DNA of 25,685 nt from Flavobacteriaceae bacterium (GTDB lineage Bacteria; Bacteroidota; Bacteroidia; Flavobacteriales; Flavobacteriaceae). The stretch covers positions 58,988-84,672 of the forward strand of contig PAYI01000033.1 of assembly GCA_002714815.1 (NCBI GenBank). The letters are read 5' to 3'. Positions 14,455-22,852 of this stretch are shown one piece after another (the first letter of the stretch is position 1; the number at the start of each line of letters is the position of its first letter). A program made the translations under genes and the position numbers. The notes under the pieces are model-generated. The model made no database searches, had not been told where the DNA came from, and worked only from the letters and a program-made list of their open reading frames with translations.

Positions 14455-16812
14455 TTATGAATGAGCTTGAATTGCCTCCCATACTTTGTCTGGAGTAATA
14501 GGGATATCTAAGTGCCTAATTCCTAAGGGGGATAAAGCATCTATAATTGCATTTGCTATTGCTGGTGGAGCTCCAACAGTTGGCGACTCTGCAACTCCTT
14601 TTGCACCTATTGGGTGATGAGGTGACGGAGTTATTGTATGACCAGTTTCCCAATGAGGAGATTCTACTGCAGTTGGTACAAGATAATCCATAAATGTACC
14701 ATTCAATACATTTCCTTGATCATCATACTGAATACCTTCATACATAGCAGGTGCAATTCCTTGTGTTAATCCACCATGAACTTGACCTTCAACTATCATA
14801 GGATTTATAATATTTCCACAATCATCAATTGCTACAAATCTTTTAACATCAATTGCTCCCGTTTCCTTATCAACTTCAACAACACATATATAAGCTCCAT
14901 TAGGAAATGTTAAATTAGGTGGATCATAATAATGAGTACTTTCAAAACCAGGCTCCATACCAGGAGGTATATTTGTATATGCAGCAAAAGCAACATCTTG
15001 AATAGTTTTGGACTTCTCTGGAGCACCTTTAACAAAATACTTCCCTACTTCCCATTCAATGTCATCTTCACTAACTTCTAGTAAATGTGCTGCTATTTTT
15101 TTCCCTTTATCACGAAGCTTTCTTGCTGCTATTGCTGCAGCTGCTCCAGCAGTTGGTGTACTTCTAGAAGCATATGTTCCTAATCCGTATGGCGCAGTAT
15201 CAGTATCGCCTTCTTCAATTTCAATATCACTATATGGTAGACCAAGTTCTTCTGCTAAGATTTGTGCATAAGTAGTCTCATGACCTTGTCCTTGTGACTT
15301 TGTTCCAAATCTTGCCATAGCCTTTCCTGTGGGATGTACCCTAATTTCAGCACTATCAAACATTGCTATCCCTAAAATATCAAAATCCTTAGAGGGACCT
15401 GCTCCTACTACTTCAGTAAAAGTTGAAATTCCAATTCCCATTAACTTACCTTCTTTTCTTTTCTCAGCTTGCTCCTTCTTATATTTTTCGTAGCCAAGCA
15501 TGTCCATTGCTTTTTTTAAGGTTGCATGATAATCTCCACTATCATAAGACCATCCAAGAGGTGATGGATAAGGAAATTGATCTTTTTTAATGAAATTTTT
15601 CATTCTCAATTCTGCTGAATCCATCCCAATTTCATTTGCTAATTTATCTACCATTCTTTCAATAGCATGGGCCGCTTCTGTTACCCTAAAAGAGCATCTG
15701 TAGGCTACTCCCCCAGGAACTTTATTTGTGTAGACTGCATCTAATTCTGCAAAAGCATGTTCATAATCATAAGATCCTGTGCAAATAGAAAACATTCCAG
15801 TTGGATATTTAGACGGATTTGCAGATGAATCAGTATAGCCATGATCAGCTAATGTTGAAACTTTAAATGCTTGAATTTTTCCATCTTTGGTGGCAGCAAG
15901 TTCACAATCCATATGATAATCTCTTGCAAAACCATTTACTAAATTTTCTGACCTATCTTCAATCCATTTGACCGGTTTGCCAATTAAAAATGTTGCTGCA
16001 ATCGCTACAACATAAGCTGGGTAGACAGGAACTTTTCCACCAAAACCACCGCCGAGATCAGGAGATATTATTCTGATTTTTTCCTCTGATAATCCTACAT
16101 GACCTGCAACTAATGCAACAACTGTTCTAATTGCATGTGGAGCTTGGGTAGTCATATATACTGTCATCTTTTGCGTATCTTTATCATAAGCAGCAACACA
16201 ACCACATGTTTCAATTGAGGCAACATGAATTCTTGGAACATAAATTCTTTCTTTAACAACAACATCAGCCTTAGAAATAACTTCATCAGTTTTTGCTTTA
16301 TCTCCCTGTTCCCAATGATAAATTTTATTATCCTTTTGACCTTCCTTATCTGGTCTTAAAAGAGGGGCATCCTTATCTAGTGCTTTAAATGGATCAACTA
16401 TAGGATCCATAACCTCATAATCGATTTCAACTGCATCTGCACCGTCAGCTGCAACATATCTATCAATAGCAATTACTGCACATACTTCTTGAGATTGATG
16501 CATCACAGTATCTGTAGGTAAAACCATTTGAGTATCTGACAATAATGTTGGCATCCAGTGAAGATTATATTGTGCTAAATCTTCTCCTGTAATCACGGCT
16601 AATACACCTTCTATAGCCAGAGCTTTATCTTTATTAATATTTTTGATTTTTGCATAAGCATAGGGGCTTCTAACCATTACCATATGAAGCATTCCGGGTA
16701 ACTTCACATCATCAACATAATTCCCCTTGCCATGTAAAAATCTTGCATCTTCTTTTCTTTTCACTGAGTGGCCCATTCCGCCAACTTCTGGTGATGTTTT
16801 ACAACTAAACAT
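14455..16812 (-). CDS. coxL: Form I aerobic CO dehydrogenase large subunit CoxL
   Basis: 785 residues. CoxL carries the Mo-S-Cu site that oxidises CO with water to CO2. The form I active-site loop AYRCSFR is present (370-376), with Cys373 (TGC at 15694-15696) matching the Cu-ligating Cys388 of Oligotropha. Other cofactor motifs are GGGFGGK (254-260), 'SQGQGHE' in the middle, and 'GAKGVAESP' with Glu742 corresponding to the essential Glu763. There is no signal peptide, so it is cytoplasmic as expected. Start ATG at 16812, 21 nt after coxS. No frameshift or missing residue is seen. The Cys loop distinguishes it from form II or CoxL-like proteins (AYRGAGR). Confidence 0.97.
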   Translation of the reverse strand: MFSCKTSPEVGGMGHSVKRKEDARFLHGKGNYVDDVKLPGMLHMVMVRSPYAYAKIKNINKDKALAIEGVLAVITGEDLAQYNLHWMPTLLSDTQMVLPTDTVMHQSQEVCAVIAIDRYVAADGADAVEIDYEVMDPIVDPFKALDKDAPLLRPDKEGQKDNKIYHWEQGDKAKTDEVISKADVVVKERIYVPRIHVASIETCGCVAAYDKDTQKMTVYMTTQAPHAIRTVVALVAGHVGLSEEKIRIISPDLGGGFGGKVPVYPAYVVAIAATFLIGKPVKWIEDRSENLVNGFARDYHMDCELAATKDGKIQAFKVSTLADHGYTDSSANPSKYPTGMFSICTGSYDYEHAFAELDAVYTNKVPGGVAYRCSFRVTEAAHAIERMVDKLANEIGMDSAELRMKNFIKKDQFPYPSPLGWSYDSGDYHATLKKAMDMLGYEKYKKEQAEKRKEGKLMGIGISTFTEVVGAGPSKDFDILGIAMFDSAEIRVHPTGKAMARFGTKSQGQGHETTYAQILAEELGLPYSDIEIEEGDTDTAPYGLGTYASRSTPTAGAAAAIAARKLRDKGKKIAAHLLEVSEDDIEWEVGKYFVKGAPEKSKTIQDVAFAAYTNIPPGMEPGFESTHYYDPPNLTFPNGAYICVVEVDKETGAIDVKRFVAIDDCGNIINPMIVEGQVHGGLTQGIAPAMYEGIQYDDQGNVLNGTFMDYLVPTAVESPHWETGHTITPSPHHPIGAKGVAESPTVGAPPAIANAIIDALSPLGIRHLDIPITPDKVWEAIQAHS

Positions 16813-16833
16813 ATCTTTTATTATTTATAATGG

Positions 16834-17313
16834 TTAAACTGATTCTTTTTGCATTTCACTTGATGCTTGCTTTATAGCTTTTACTATATTATTGTATCCT
16901 GTACATCTACATAGATTCCCAGAAATACCCCATCTAATTTCGTCTTCAGTAGGATTAGGATTGTTTTTTAATAATTCCAATGATCTCATTATCATTCCTG
17001 GAGTACAAAAACCACAATGAAGTCCATGCTGATCATGAAAAGCTTGTTGTATTGGATGGTTTTCTCCTTCTGCGGCAACGCCTTCAATAGTTTGAATCTC
17101 AGAACCATCAGCTCTAACTGCCAAGTAAGTACATGCTTTTATAGATTTACCATCCAGTAGAATTGTGCATGCTCCACAATTAGATGTATCACATCCTATG
17201 TGAGTCCCAGTTAAACTTAATTGTTCACGAATAAAGTGGACCAATAGAGTTCTCGAATCTACTTCTTCGGTAACCTTATTACCATTAATTGTAAGTGTAA
17301 TTTCATGTTTCAT
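16834..17313 (-). CDS. coxS: CO dehydrogenase small 2Fe-2S subunit CoxS
   Basis: 159 residues from ATG 17313, which sits 4 nt after the coxM stop; an in-frame GTG at 17334 would overlap coxM and adds seven residues not expected in the family. The proximal and distal [2Fe-2S] clusters are ligated by C41, C46, C49, C61 ('GCDTSNCGAC') and C100, C103, C135, C137 ('CGFCTPG', 'NLCRCTGY'). It carries electrons from the Mo-S-Cu site of CoxL to the FAD of CoxM. Confidence 0.95.
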   Translation of the reverse strand: MKHEITLTINGNKVTEEVDSRTLLVHFIREQLSLTGTHIGCDTSNCGACTILLDGKSIKACTYLAVRADGSEIQTIEGVAAEGENHPIQQAFHDQHGLHCGFCTPGMIMRSLELLKNNPNPTEDEIRWGISGNLCRCTGYNNIVKAIKQASSEMQKESV

Positions 17314-17317
17314 AGTA

Positions 17318-18187
17318 TCAATTGTTTTTTGCACGATCTAGTGCTTTGTTAAGCATTCTTATAGTTAGCGATTTTGTAATTGATCTTTTATAGGCCTCAG
17401 AACCCCTAAGGTCTGAATCCGGTTCACAATCTTCACCTGCTATAATTCCTATTTGTTCTATTAATTCAGAAGTAATTGTATTTCCTTCCAACATTTTTTC
17501 AGCTCTTTCAAGCTTTAGAGGAATAGCATTTACATTTGTTAATCCTATTCCTGCTCTAACACATTTATTATCATCTAATTCAATATATACAGCTACGCCA
17601 GTAGTAGCATAATCCCCTACTTTTCTTTCAATTTTTTCATAAGCACCTCCAGAATTACTTTTTGTTTTTGGAAGTTGAATTTCAACAATAATTTCTGATT
17701 CTTCTAATGCAGTCATGTAAAAACCATGAAAAAAATCAGTAACAGGTATTGTCCTTTTCCCATTTGGCCCTTCAACAACAAGAGTTGCATTCATAGCTAA
17801 CATAAGTGAGGGCTGATCGTTTGCAGCATCACCATGAGCTATATTACCACCAATGGTTCCTACATTTCGTACTGTAGGGTCTGCAATTAGTTTGGCTGCA
17901 TCTGTGAAAATTGGATAATTATCTTTTATTAACTGGGAGTGCTCTATTTCTGATTGAGTTGTAAGAGCTCCTATTTTTAATAAATTATCTTCTTCTTTAA
18001 TATAAGTAAGTCCATCTATTTTTGATATATCGATAATATGTTTTGGAGATGCAAAACGAAGTTTCATCATAGGAAGTAAACTATGCCCCCCCGACATATA
18101 TTTTGCATCTTCACCATACTGACTCGATAAATTAAAGGCATCTTTGAGTGTATTTGCCTTATGATAAGAGAATCCTGCTGGTATCAT
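17318..18187 (-). CDS. coxM: CO dehydrogenase FAD-binding medium subunit CoxM
   Basis: 289 residues, the family length. FAD contacts are visible as 'SGGHSLLPMMKLR' (32-44; AGGQSLLPxMKLR is usual, so His replaces Gln) and 'TVRNVGTIGGNIAHGDAAND' (105-124). The C-terminal CODH FAD domain follows. It collects electrons from CoxS and passes them to the respiratory chain. It is the first gene of the cox operon, giving the order M-S-L typical of form I loci, and is preceded by a 117-nt divergent intergenic region. Confidence 0.95.
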   Translation of the reverse strand: MIPAGFSYHKANTLKDAFNLSSQYGEDAKYMSGGHSLLPMMKLRFASPKHIIDISKIDGLTYIKEEDNLLKIGALTTQSEIEHSQLIKDNYPIFTDAAKLIADPTVRNVGTIGGNIAHGDAANDQPSLMLAMNATLVVEGPNGKRTIPVTDFFHGFYMTALEESEIIVEIQLPKTKSNSGGAYEKIERKVGDYATTGVAVYIELDDNKCVRAGIGLTNVNAIPLKLERAEKMLEGNTITSELIEQIGIIAGEDCEPDSDLRGSEAYKRSITKSLTIRMLNKALDRAKNN

Positions 18188-18304
18188 AATCCATTTGTTT
18201 TAATTTATTCATTGTAATATTTCTTAATTTAGTTTTTTATTTTTGTTTATTATAAAAAAACGATAGTTTATAACGAATCTAAATAACTATAACTATATCA
18301 TATT
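18188..18304. promoter_or_regulatory. Divergent control region between coxM and the cysteine desulfurase gene
   Basis: 117 nt of very AT-rich DNA must hold the promoters for coxMSLG and, on the other strand, the desulfurase. ATAGTT (18263-18268) and AACTAT (18285-18290) form an inverted repeat, with a second AACTAT directly adjacent (18291-18296). I see no exact TAnnTTTG element on either strand. The dyad is a weak candidate operator. Confidence 0.45.
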
Positions 18305-19459
18305 TTGATCTATTTAGACTATAATGCAACAACATTCTGTGATCAAGAAGTTCTGGATCATATGCTACCTTATTTTACTGATAAGTTTGCAAACCCATCT
18401 AGTAATCATGGCCTTGGTTGGTTGAATAAAGAAGTTATTAACGATTCTAAAAATCTGATTTCCAAAATCATGGGAGTTAAAAGTGATGAAATAATTTTTA
18501 CCTCTGGTTCTACAGAAGGCATTAATATGATTATTAAATCACTCTTTTTTCAAAATAAAAATGAAAAAAATCATATAGTAACAACCAAAGCCGAACATAA
18601 AGCTGTATTAGATACTTGTGATTGGCTATCAAAAAATGGTGCTTCTGTAACATATTTAAATACCGATAATAATGGAAGAATAGATTTAAATGAACTTGAA
18701 AATCAAATTTCAGATAAGACATTTCTAGTGTCTATCATACTAGCTAATAATGAAACAGGATATATTCAGCCTATTAAAAAAATTAAAGCTATTTGTTATG
18801 AAAAAAATATACCATTATTCTCAGATGCAACTCAAGCCATTGGAAAGATTAAACTAAAAAATTATATCCCATTTGTTGATTATGCTTGTTTTTCAGCACA
18901 TAAATTTTATGGCCCTAAAGGGATAGGTTTTATTTATCAGAATAAAAAAGAATTTTCTTCAATCGAACCTTTTATTCATGGTGGTGGACAGCAAGAAGGC
19001 CTTAGAGGAGGCACATTAAATACGCCATTGATTATAGGTGCATCTAAAGCTTTTGAGAAAGCAATTAAAAATTTTGATTCCGTTTATTTAAAAATAAAGG
19101 ATTTAAAAAATCGACTAGAAAAAGGATTATTAGAAATAGAAGGAACTAAAATTAATTGTTTAGGTGAAGAACGTCTAATGAACACTACTAATGTTAGTTT
19201 TGATTATGTAGATGGTGACCAATTAATAAATTCATTAAGGACTAAAATTGCTCTTTCTAATGGCTCAGCATGCAACTCAATTTCAGTCAACCCTTCTCAT
19301 GTATTACTTGCAATGGGAATAAATCCAAGTTTAGCATTTTCATCATTAAGAATTTCTTTAGGTCAAAATAATACAAAAGAAGAGATAGATCAAACAATTA
19401 GAATTCTAAAAAACGAACTAAAAAAAATAAGGGAAAAAAATATATTATGGAAAAATTAG
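18305..19459 (+). CDS. Cysteine desulfurase, NifS/IscS family
   Basis: 384 residues from a TTG codon, with no in-frame ATG near; the start gives the standard 'MIYLDYNATT'. PLP enzyme features: 'SGSTEGIN' (67-74), His98 in AEHKA, 'FSDATQAIG', the Schiff-base Lys200 in SAHKFYGPKG, 'RGGT' and the catalytic Cys323 in LSNGSACNS. It removes sulfur from cysteine. Its place between coxM and an XdhC-type gene suggests it supplies the terminal sulfido ligand of the Mo cofactor, like NifS4 for Rhodobacter XDH, or the sulfur used by the MoeB-rhodanese protein. A general Fe-S role cannot be excluded. Confidence 0.9.
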   Translation: MIYLDYNATTFCDQEVLDHMLPYFTDKFANPSSNHGLGWLNKEVINDSKNLISKIMGVKSDEIIFTSGSTEGINMIIKSLFFQNKNEKNHIVTTKAEHKAVLDTCDWLSKNGASVTYLNTDNNGRIDLNELENQISDKTFLVSIILANNETGYIQPIKKIKAICYEKNIPLFSDATQAIGKIKLKNYIPFVDYACFSAHKFYGPKGIGFIYQNKKEFSSIEPFIHGGGQQEGLRGGTLNTPLIIGASKAFEKAIKNFDSVYLKIKDLKNRLEKGLLEIEGTKINCLGEERLMNTTNVSFDYVDGDQLINSLRTKIALSNGSACNSISVNPSHVLLAMGINPSLAFSSLRISLGQNNTKEEIDQTIRILKNELKKIREKNILWKN

Positions 19460-19462
19460 AAT

Positions 19463-20578
19463 TTAATTATCCCTTTCATGAATAGGTCCCTCTTTATTTT
19501 TTAGACTTCCCCCTTCCTTATTAGAAAATACAGCTAAAATTTCAGCAAAAATACTAGCAGTTATCTCCTCAGGAGTATTTGCGCCAATTTCGAGACCACA
19601 AGGAGCAAAGACTCTGCTTAATTCATCTTTACTAAAATTAAGCTCCTCATCAGATAATTCTTTTATCATTTTTACAAATCTTTTTTTTGGACCTAGTGAT
19701 CCAATGTATGGAGATTTAGATTTAATCAAAGATTTTAGATTATTCTTATCTGTTTTAAAATCGTGGGACATAAGAATAATAGCAGTTCTTTCATCTATAA
19801 TAGGTTTTTCTTCTAAATCTTTTTGGAAGATATTTTTTACTTCAAAAAGTTTTTCTTTTTTGAGTTTATTTATATTGCCCACAAGACTTACATCCCAGTC
19901 CATAACTTTAGCTAAATCTAGAATAGGATAAACATCGTAATTGTCACCGTAAATAGCGAGATGATATTGAGCAGGTAAATATTCAAAAAATGCTTTTAGA
20001 GAGTAATTATCTTGAGTTAGCTCAATTATTTTTGATTTACTTTTCTGTAAAACTTGGTCAATATTTTCTTGAATAAATTTTTTAAAGTTTTCATCCTCAC
20101 AATTTTCTGCTTCTTTAGTGGTAAGATTTACATAGAAAACATTCCCTAAACCTAAGTTGCTTGAACTACCATTAAAATCTGTAACTGTTACTAGAACATG
20201 AGGTTTTCTTTGTTCGGAACATTTTTTTAAAGTAGATATTATATTACTATTCTTCTTTATAGGTGAAATTAAAACATCTATCACACCATTACATCCTAGT
20301 CCAACACCAATTTGATTTTCATCATCTTTAGATGTATCATATGTAACTACTGAAGGTTTTTGATTTATTATCGCCATTTGTGATCTTTTTAGAGCATCAC
20401 CTTCTAAGCACCCCCCACTAATACCTCCTTCAAAAACACCAGATTCATATACTAGCATTCTTGCGCCCTCTCTTCTGTAAGATGATTCCTCTACTCTTAC
20501 AACTTGTGCAATAGCACAATTTTCTCCTAAAGATTTAGTAGATTCGAAGAATTTGACTAAAGATTTAATTTCTTTCAT
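19463..20578 (-). CDS. XdhC/CoxI family molybdenum cofactor chaperone
   Basis: 371 residues, the longer XdhC type. N-terminal motifs 'GGISGGCLEGD' (51-61) and 'GVGLGCNGVIDVL' (91-103) with C57 and C96 match the cofactor-binding half; the C-terminal Rossmann domain has 'IGSLGPKKR' and 'APCGLEIGANTPEEI'. It is a second, longer paralogue of the CoxF protein at 11070-11903. It may serve the IorAB enzyme or work in series with CoxF. It is convergent with the desulfurase gene, with only 3 nt between the stops. Confidence 0.88.
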   Translation of the reverse strand: MKEIKSLVKFFESTKSLGENCAIAQVVRVEESSYRREGARMLVYESGVFEGGISGGCLEGDALKRSQMAIINQKPSVVTYDTSKDDENQIGVGLGCNGVIDVLISPIKKNSNIISTLKKCSEQRKPHVLVTVTDFNGSSSNLGLGNVFYVNLTTKEAENCEDENFKKFIQENIDQVLQKSKSKIIELTQDNYSLKAFFEYLPAQYHLAIYGDNYDVYPILDLAKVMDWDVSLVGNINKLKKEKLFEVKNIFQKDLEEKPIIDERTAIILMSHDFKTDKNNLKSLIKSKSPYIGSLGPKKRFVKMIKELSDEELNFSKDELSRVFAPCGLEIGANTPEEITASIFAEILAVFSNKEGGSLKNKEGPIHERDN

Positions 20579-20655
20579 AAGTAATTTATTTCAACCTCTA
20601 TATACCATAAATAGCTATATTTAGACTAATATATTAATTAAATTCACTTAATAAA
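20579..20655. promoter_or_regulatory. Divergent promoter region between xdhC-like gene and moaA
   Basis: 77 nt of AT-rich DNA separates two divergently read genes and should contain both promoters. No consensus element is clear. Confidence 0.35.
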
Positions 20656-21642
20656 TTGATTCAAGACTCTTTTCATAGAAAGATAGAATATGTTCGAATA
20701 GCAATTACTGATCGATGCAATCTCAGATGTTTTTATTGCATGCCTAAAGAGGGTATTCCATACGAACCTAAAAAAGAGCTTTTAAGTTATGAGGAAATAA
20801 TAAGACTCCTAAAGATTCTTGGGTTACTTGGATTTAAAAAAGTTAGATTCACAGGAGGAGAACCTTTTTTAAGAAAAGATTTTGTTAAATTATTAACTAA
20901 AACTAAAAATTTAGGTGTTTATGATTCTATTAACATTACTACTAATGGAACTCTATTGTTAAAATACCTTGATTTAATTAAAGAACTAGGTATTAAAAAT
21001 ATCAATTTAAGCTTAGATTCCCTAGATCCTAAGCGCTTTAATAAAATCACAAGAAGAGATGATTTCAATAAAGTCATTGAAACATTAAATAGATTGATTG
21101 ATTATAAATTTAATATTAAGGTAAATGCTGTCATCATGGATGGTATTAATAATCAAGATATAATACCATTATCTAAATTAGCTTTAGAGAACAACATTTC
21201 TATTCGATATATAGAAGAAATGCCATTTAATGGAGGTAATAAAAAGAAAACTGATTTATTTAGAGCAAGAGATATTTTTAAAGTTTTAAAAGATCATTAT
21301 CCTAGTATCAATAAAAAAGAATTTATACACGGACAAACAGCTACAAAATTTTCTGTAGATGGCTTTAAGGGTGATTTGGGTATAATAGCTGCATTTTCAA
21401 GAACATTTTGTGATAGTTGCAATAGATTAAGAATAACATCTAAAGGGTCTATTAAAACATGTCTATATGATAATGGCCAATTTAGCATAAGAGATTTTAT
21501 TCGATCTGGTGTAAGTGACAGTGATATTAAATCAAAATTTGAAGAATTAATAAAACTCAAACCAAAAAATGGTTTTGAAGCAGAGAAGTCAATAAAAAAT
21601 AGTAAAACTCAAAGAGAAAGTATGAGTATGATAGGAGGGTGA
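20656..21642 (+). CDS. moaA: GTP 3',8-cyclase MoaA
   Basis: 328 residues. It makes 3',8-cH2-GTP, the first step of molybdenum cofactor synthesis. The radical-SAM cluster is C21, C25, C28 ('DRCNLRCFYC'), followed by 'RFTGGEPFLRKDF'. The second cluster is in 'FCDSCNRLRITSKGSIKTC', and the protein ends with the conserved Gly-Gly tail needed for catalysis. The start is TTG (20656), giving the usual 'MIQDSFHRKIEYVRIAITDRC'. The stop overlaps the moeA start codon by one base. Confidence 0.95.
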   Translation: MIQDSFHRKIEYVRIAITDRCNLRCFYCMPKEGIPYEPKKELLSYEEIIRLLKILGLLGFKKVRFTGGEPFLRKDFVKLLTKTKNLGVYDSINITTNGTLLLKYLDLIKELGIKNINLSLDSLDPKRFNKITRRDDFNKVIETLNRLIDYKFNIKVNAVIMDGINNQDIIPLSKLALENNISIRYIEEMPFNGGNKKKTDLFRARDIFKVLKDHYPSINKKEFIHGQTATKFSVDGFKGDLGIIAAFSRTFCDSCNRLRITSKGSIKTCLYDNGQFSIRDFIRSGVSDSDIKSKFEELIKLKPKNGFEAEKSIKNSKTQRESMSMIGG

Positions 21643-22850
21643 TGGAAAATACTTTTATTAAATACGAAAAAGCATTAGAAATTATTGAAAGGTATGCTTT
21701 CAAAATAAAAAAAGAGAAGAAATCAATTCTTTCATGCGATAATAGAATATTGAATGAAAATTTAAAAGCCGATAGAGACTTTCCCCCTTATGATAGAGTC
21801 ACTATGGATGGAATAGCAATTAATTTTTCCTCCTATGAAAATGGCAATCGTAATTTTAAAGTCGAGTCAACTTCAGCAGCAGGGTCACCTGAATTATCAT
21901 TGAAAAATCCTTCAAACTGCATAGAAATAATGACAGGATGTATGCTACCAAAAAATACAGATACTGTTATTCGCTATGAAGATTTAGATATTACAGAAAA
22001 TGTTGCAAAAATTAATGATGTTAAATTAAAAAAATGGCAAAATATTCATTTCAAAGGATCAGACATAAAACAAGATGAAGTTATAATTGAAAGTGGAAAA
22101 GTAATTTCTAGTGCTGAAATTATTGTAGCTGCATCAATTGGAAAAGATTATTTAAGTGTTGTAAAACTTCCTAATGCAATTGTAATTTCTACTGGTGATG
22201 AACTGGTGAGAATTAAGGAAACGCCAAAGCCATTTCAAATTAGAAGATCAAACGTCCATGGTATTCAAAATTCATTAAAAAAATGGGGGCTTGATGCAGA
22301 ATTAGGTCATTTGCCAGATAATAAAATTAAAATGAAAGAAAAGATTGAAAGTTACCTCTCAAAATTTGATCTTTTAATATTTACTGGTGGTGTTTCAAAA
22401 GGTAAATTTGATTTTTTACCTGATGTCCTAGAGGACCTAAAAGTAAAAAAACATTTTTATAAAATTCAACAAAGACCAGGTAAACCATTTTGGTTTGGAA
22501 GTATAGATGATAAAAAAATTTTCGCTTTACCAGGTAATCCTGTTTCATCATTTGTATGTTTAAATATTTATATAAAATACTGGATTAATTACTCTATTGG
22601 AACCTCAAATAAAAAGATATATGTCGAATTACTGAATAATGTAAAATTCAATCCTGATCTAGTATATTTTCCTGAGGCAAAAATATATTATCAATCAAAT
22701 GGTAATATAACTGCAGAAGTCATTTTAGGTAACGGTTCAGGAGATTTTGTTAACTTAGTGAAAACTGATGGGTTTTTAATTTTGCCACAAAATAAATCTG
22801 AATTCAAAAAAGGAGAAAAATATGAATTCATTCCTTACAGAGAATTTTAA
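21642..22850 (+). CDS. moeA: Molybdopterin molybdenumtransferase MoeA
   Basis: 402 residues from ATG 21642; an immediately preceding GTG is also in frame. It inserts molybdate into adenylylated molybdopterin. Motifs: 'DRDFPPYDRVTMDGIA' (44-59), 'TGCMLPKNTDTVIRYED', 'VISTGDELV', 'TGGVSKGKFDFLPD' and 'RPGKPFWFG...FALPGNPVSSF'. Start overlaps the moaA stop as TGATG, with AGGAGGG (21633-21639) just upstream, so translation is coupled. The MogA/MoaB partner is not in the window. Confidence 0.94.
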   Translation: MENTFIKYEKALEIIERYAFKIKKEKKSILSCDNRILNENLKADRDFPPYDRVTMDGIAINFSSYENGNRNFKVESTSAAGSPELSLKNPSNCIEIMTGCMLPKNTDTVIRYEDLDITENVAKINDVKLKKWQNIHFKGSDIKQDEVIIESGKVISSAEIIVAASIGKDYLSVVKLPNAIVISTGDELVRIKETPKPFQIRRSNVHGIQNSLKKWGLDAELGHLPDNKIKMKEKIESYLSKFDLLIFTGGVSKGKFDFLPDVLEDLKVKKHFYKIQQRPGKPFWFGSIDDKKIFALPGNPVSSFVCLNIYIKYWINYSIGTSNKKIYVELLNNVKFNPDLVYFPEAKIYYQSNGNITAEVILGNGSGDFVNLVKTDGFLILPQNKSEFKKGEKYEFIPYREF

Positions 22851-22852
22851 TT

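Noticed and set aside
15008..15271. Plus-strand open frame of 87 codons
   Set aside because: It is antisense to coxL, within a region of strong CoxL conservation, and its product is Ser/Ala-rich noise.
14455..16812. Form II (CoxL-like, AYRGAGR) assignment for the large subunit
   Set aside because: The loop is AYRCSFR and the gene order is M-S-L, both form I characters.
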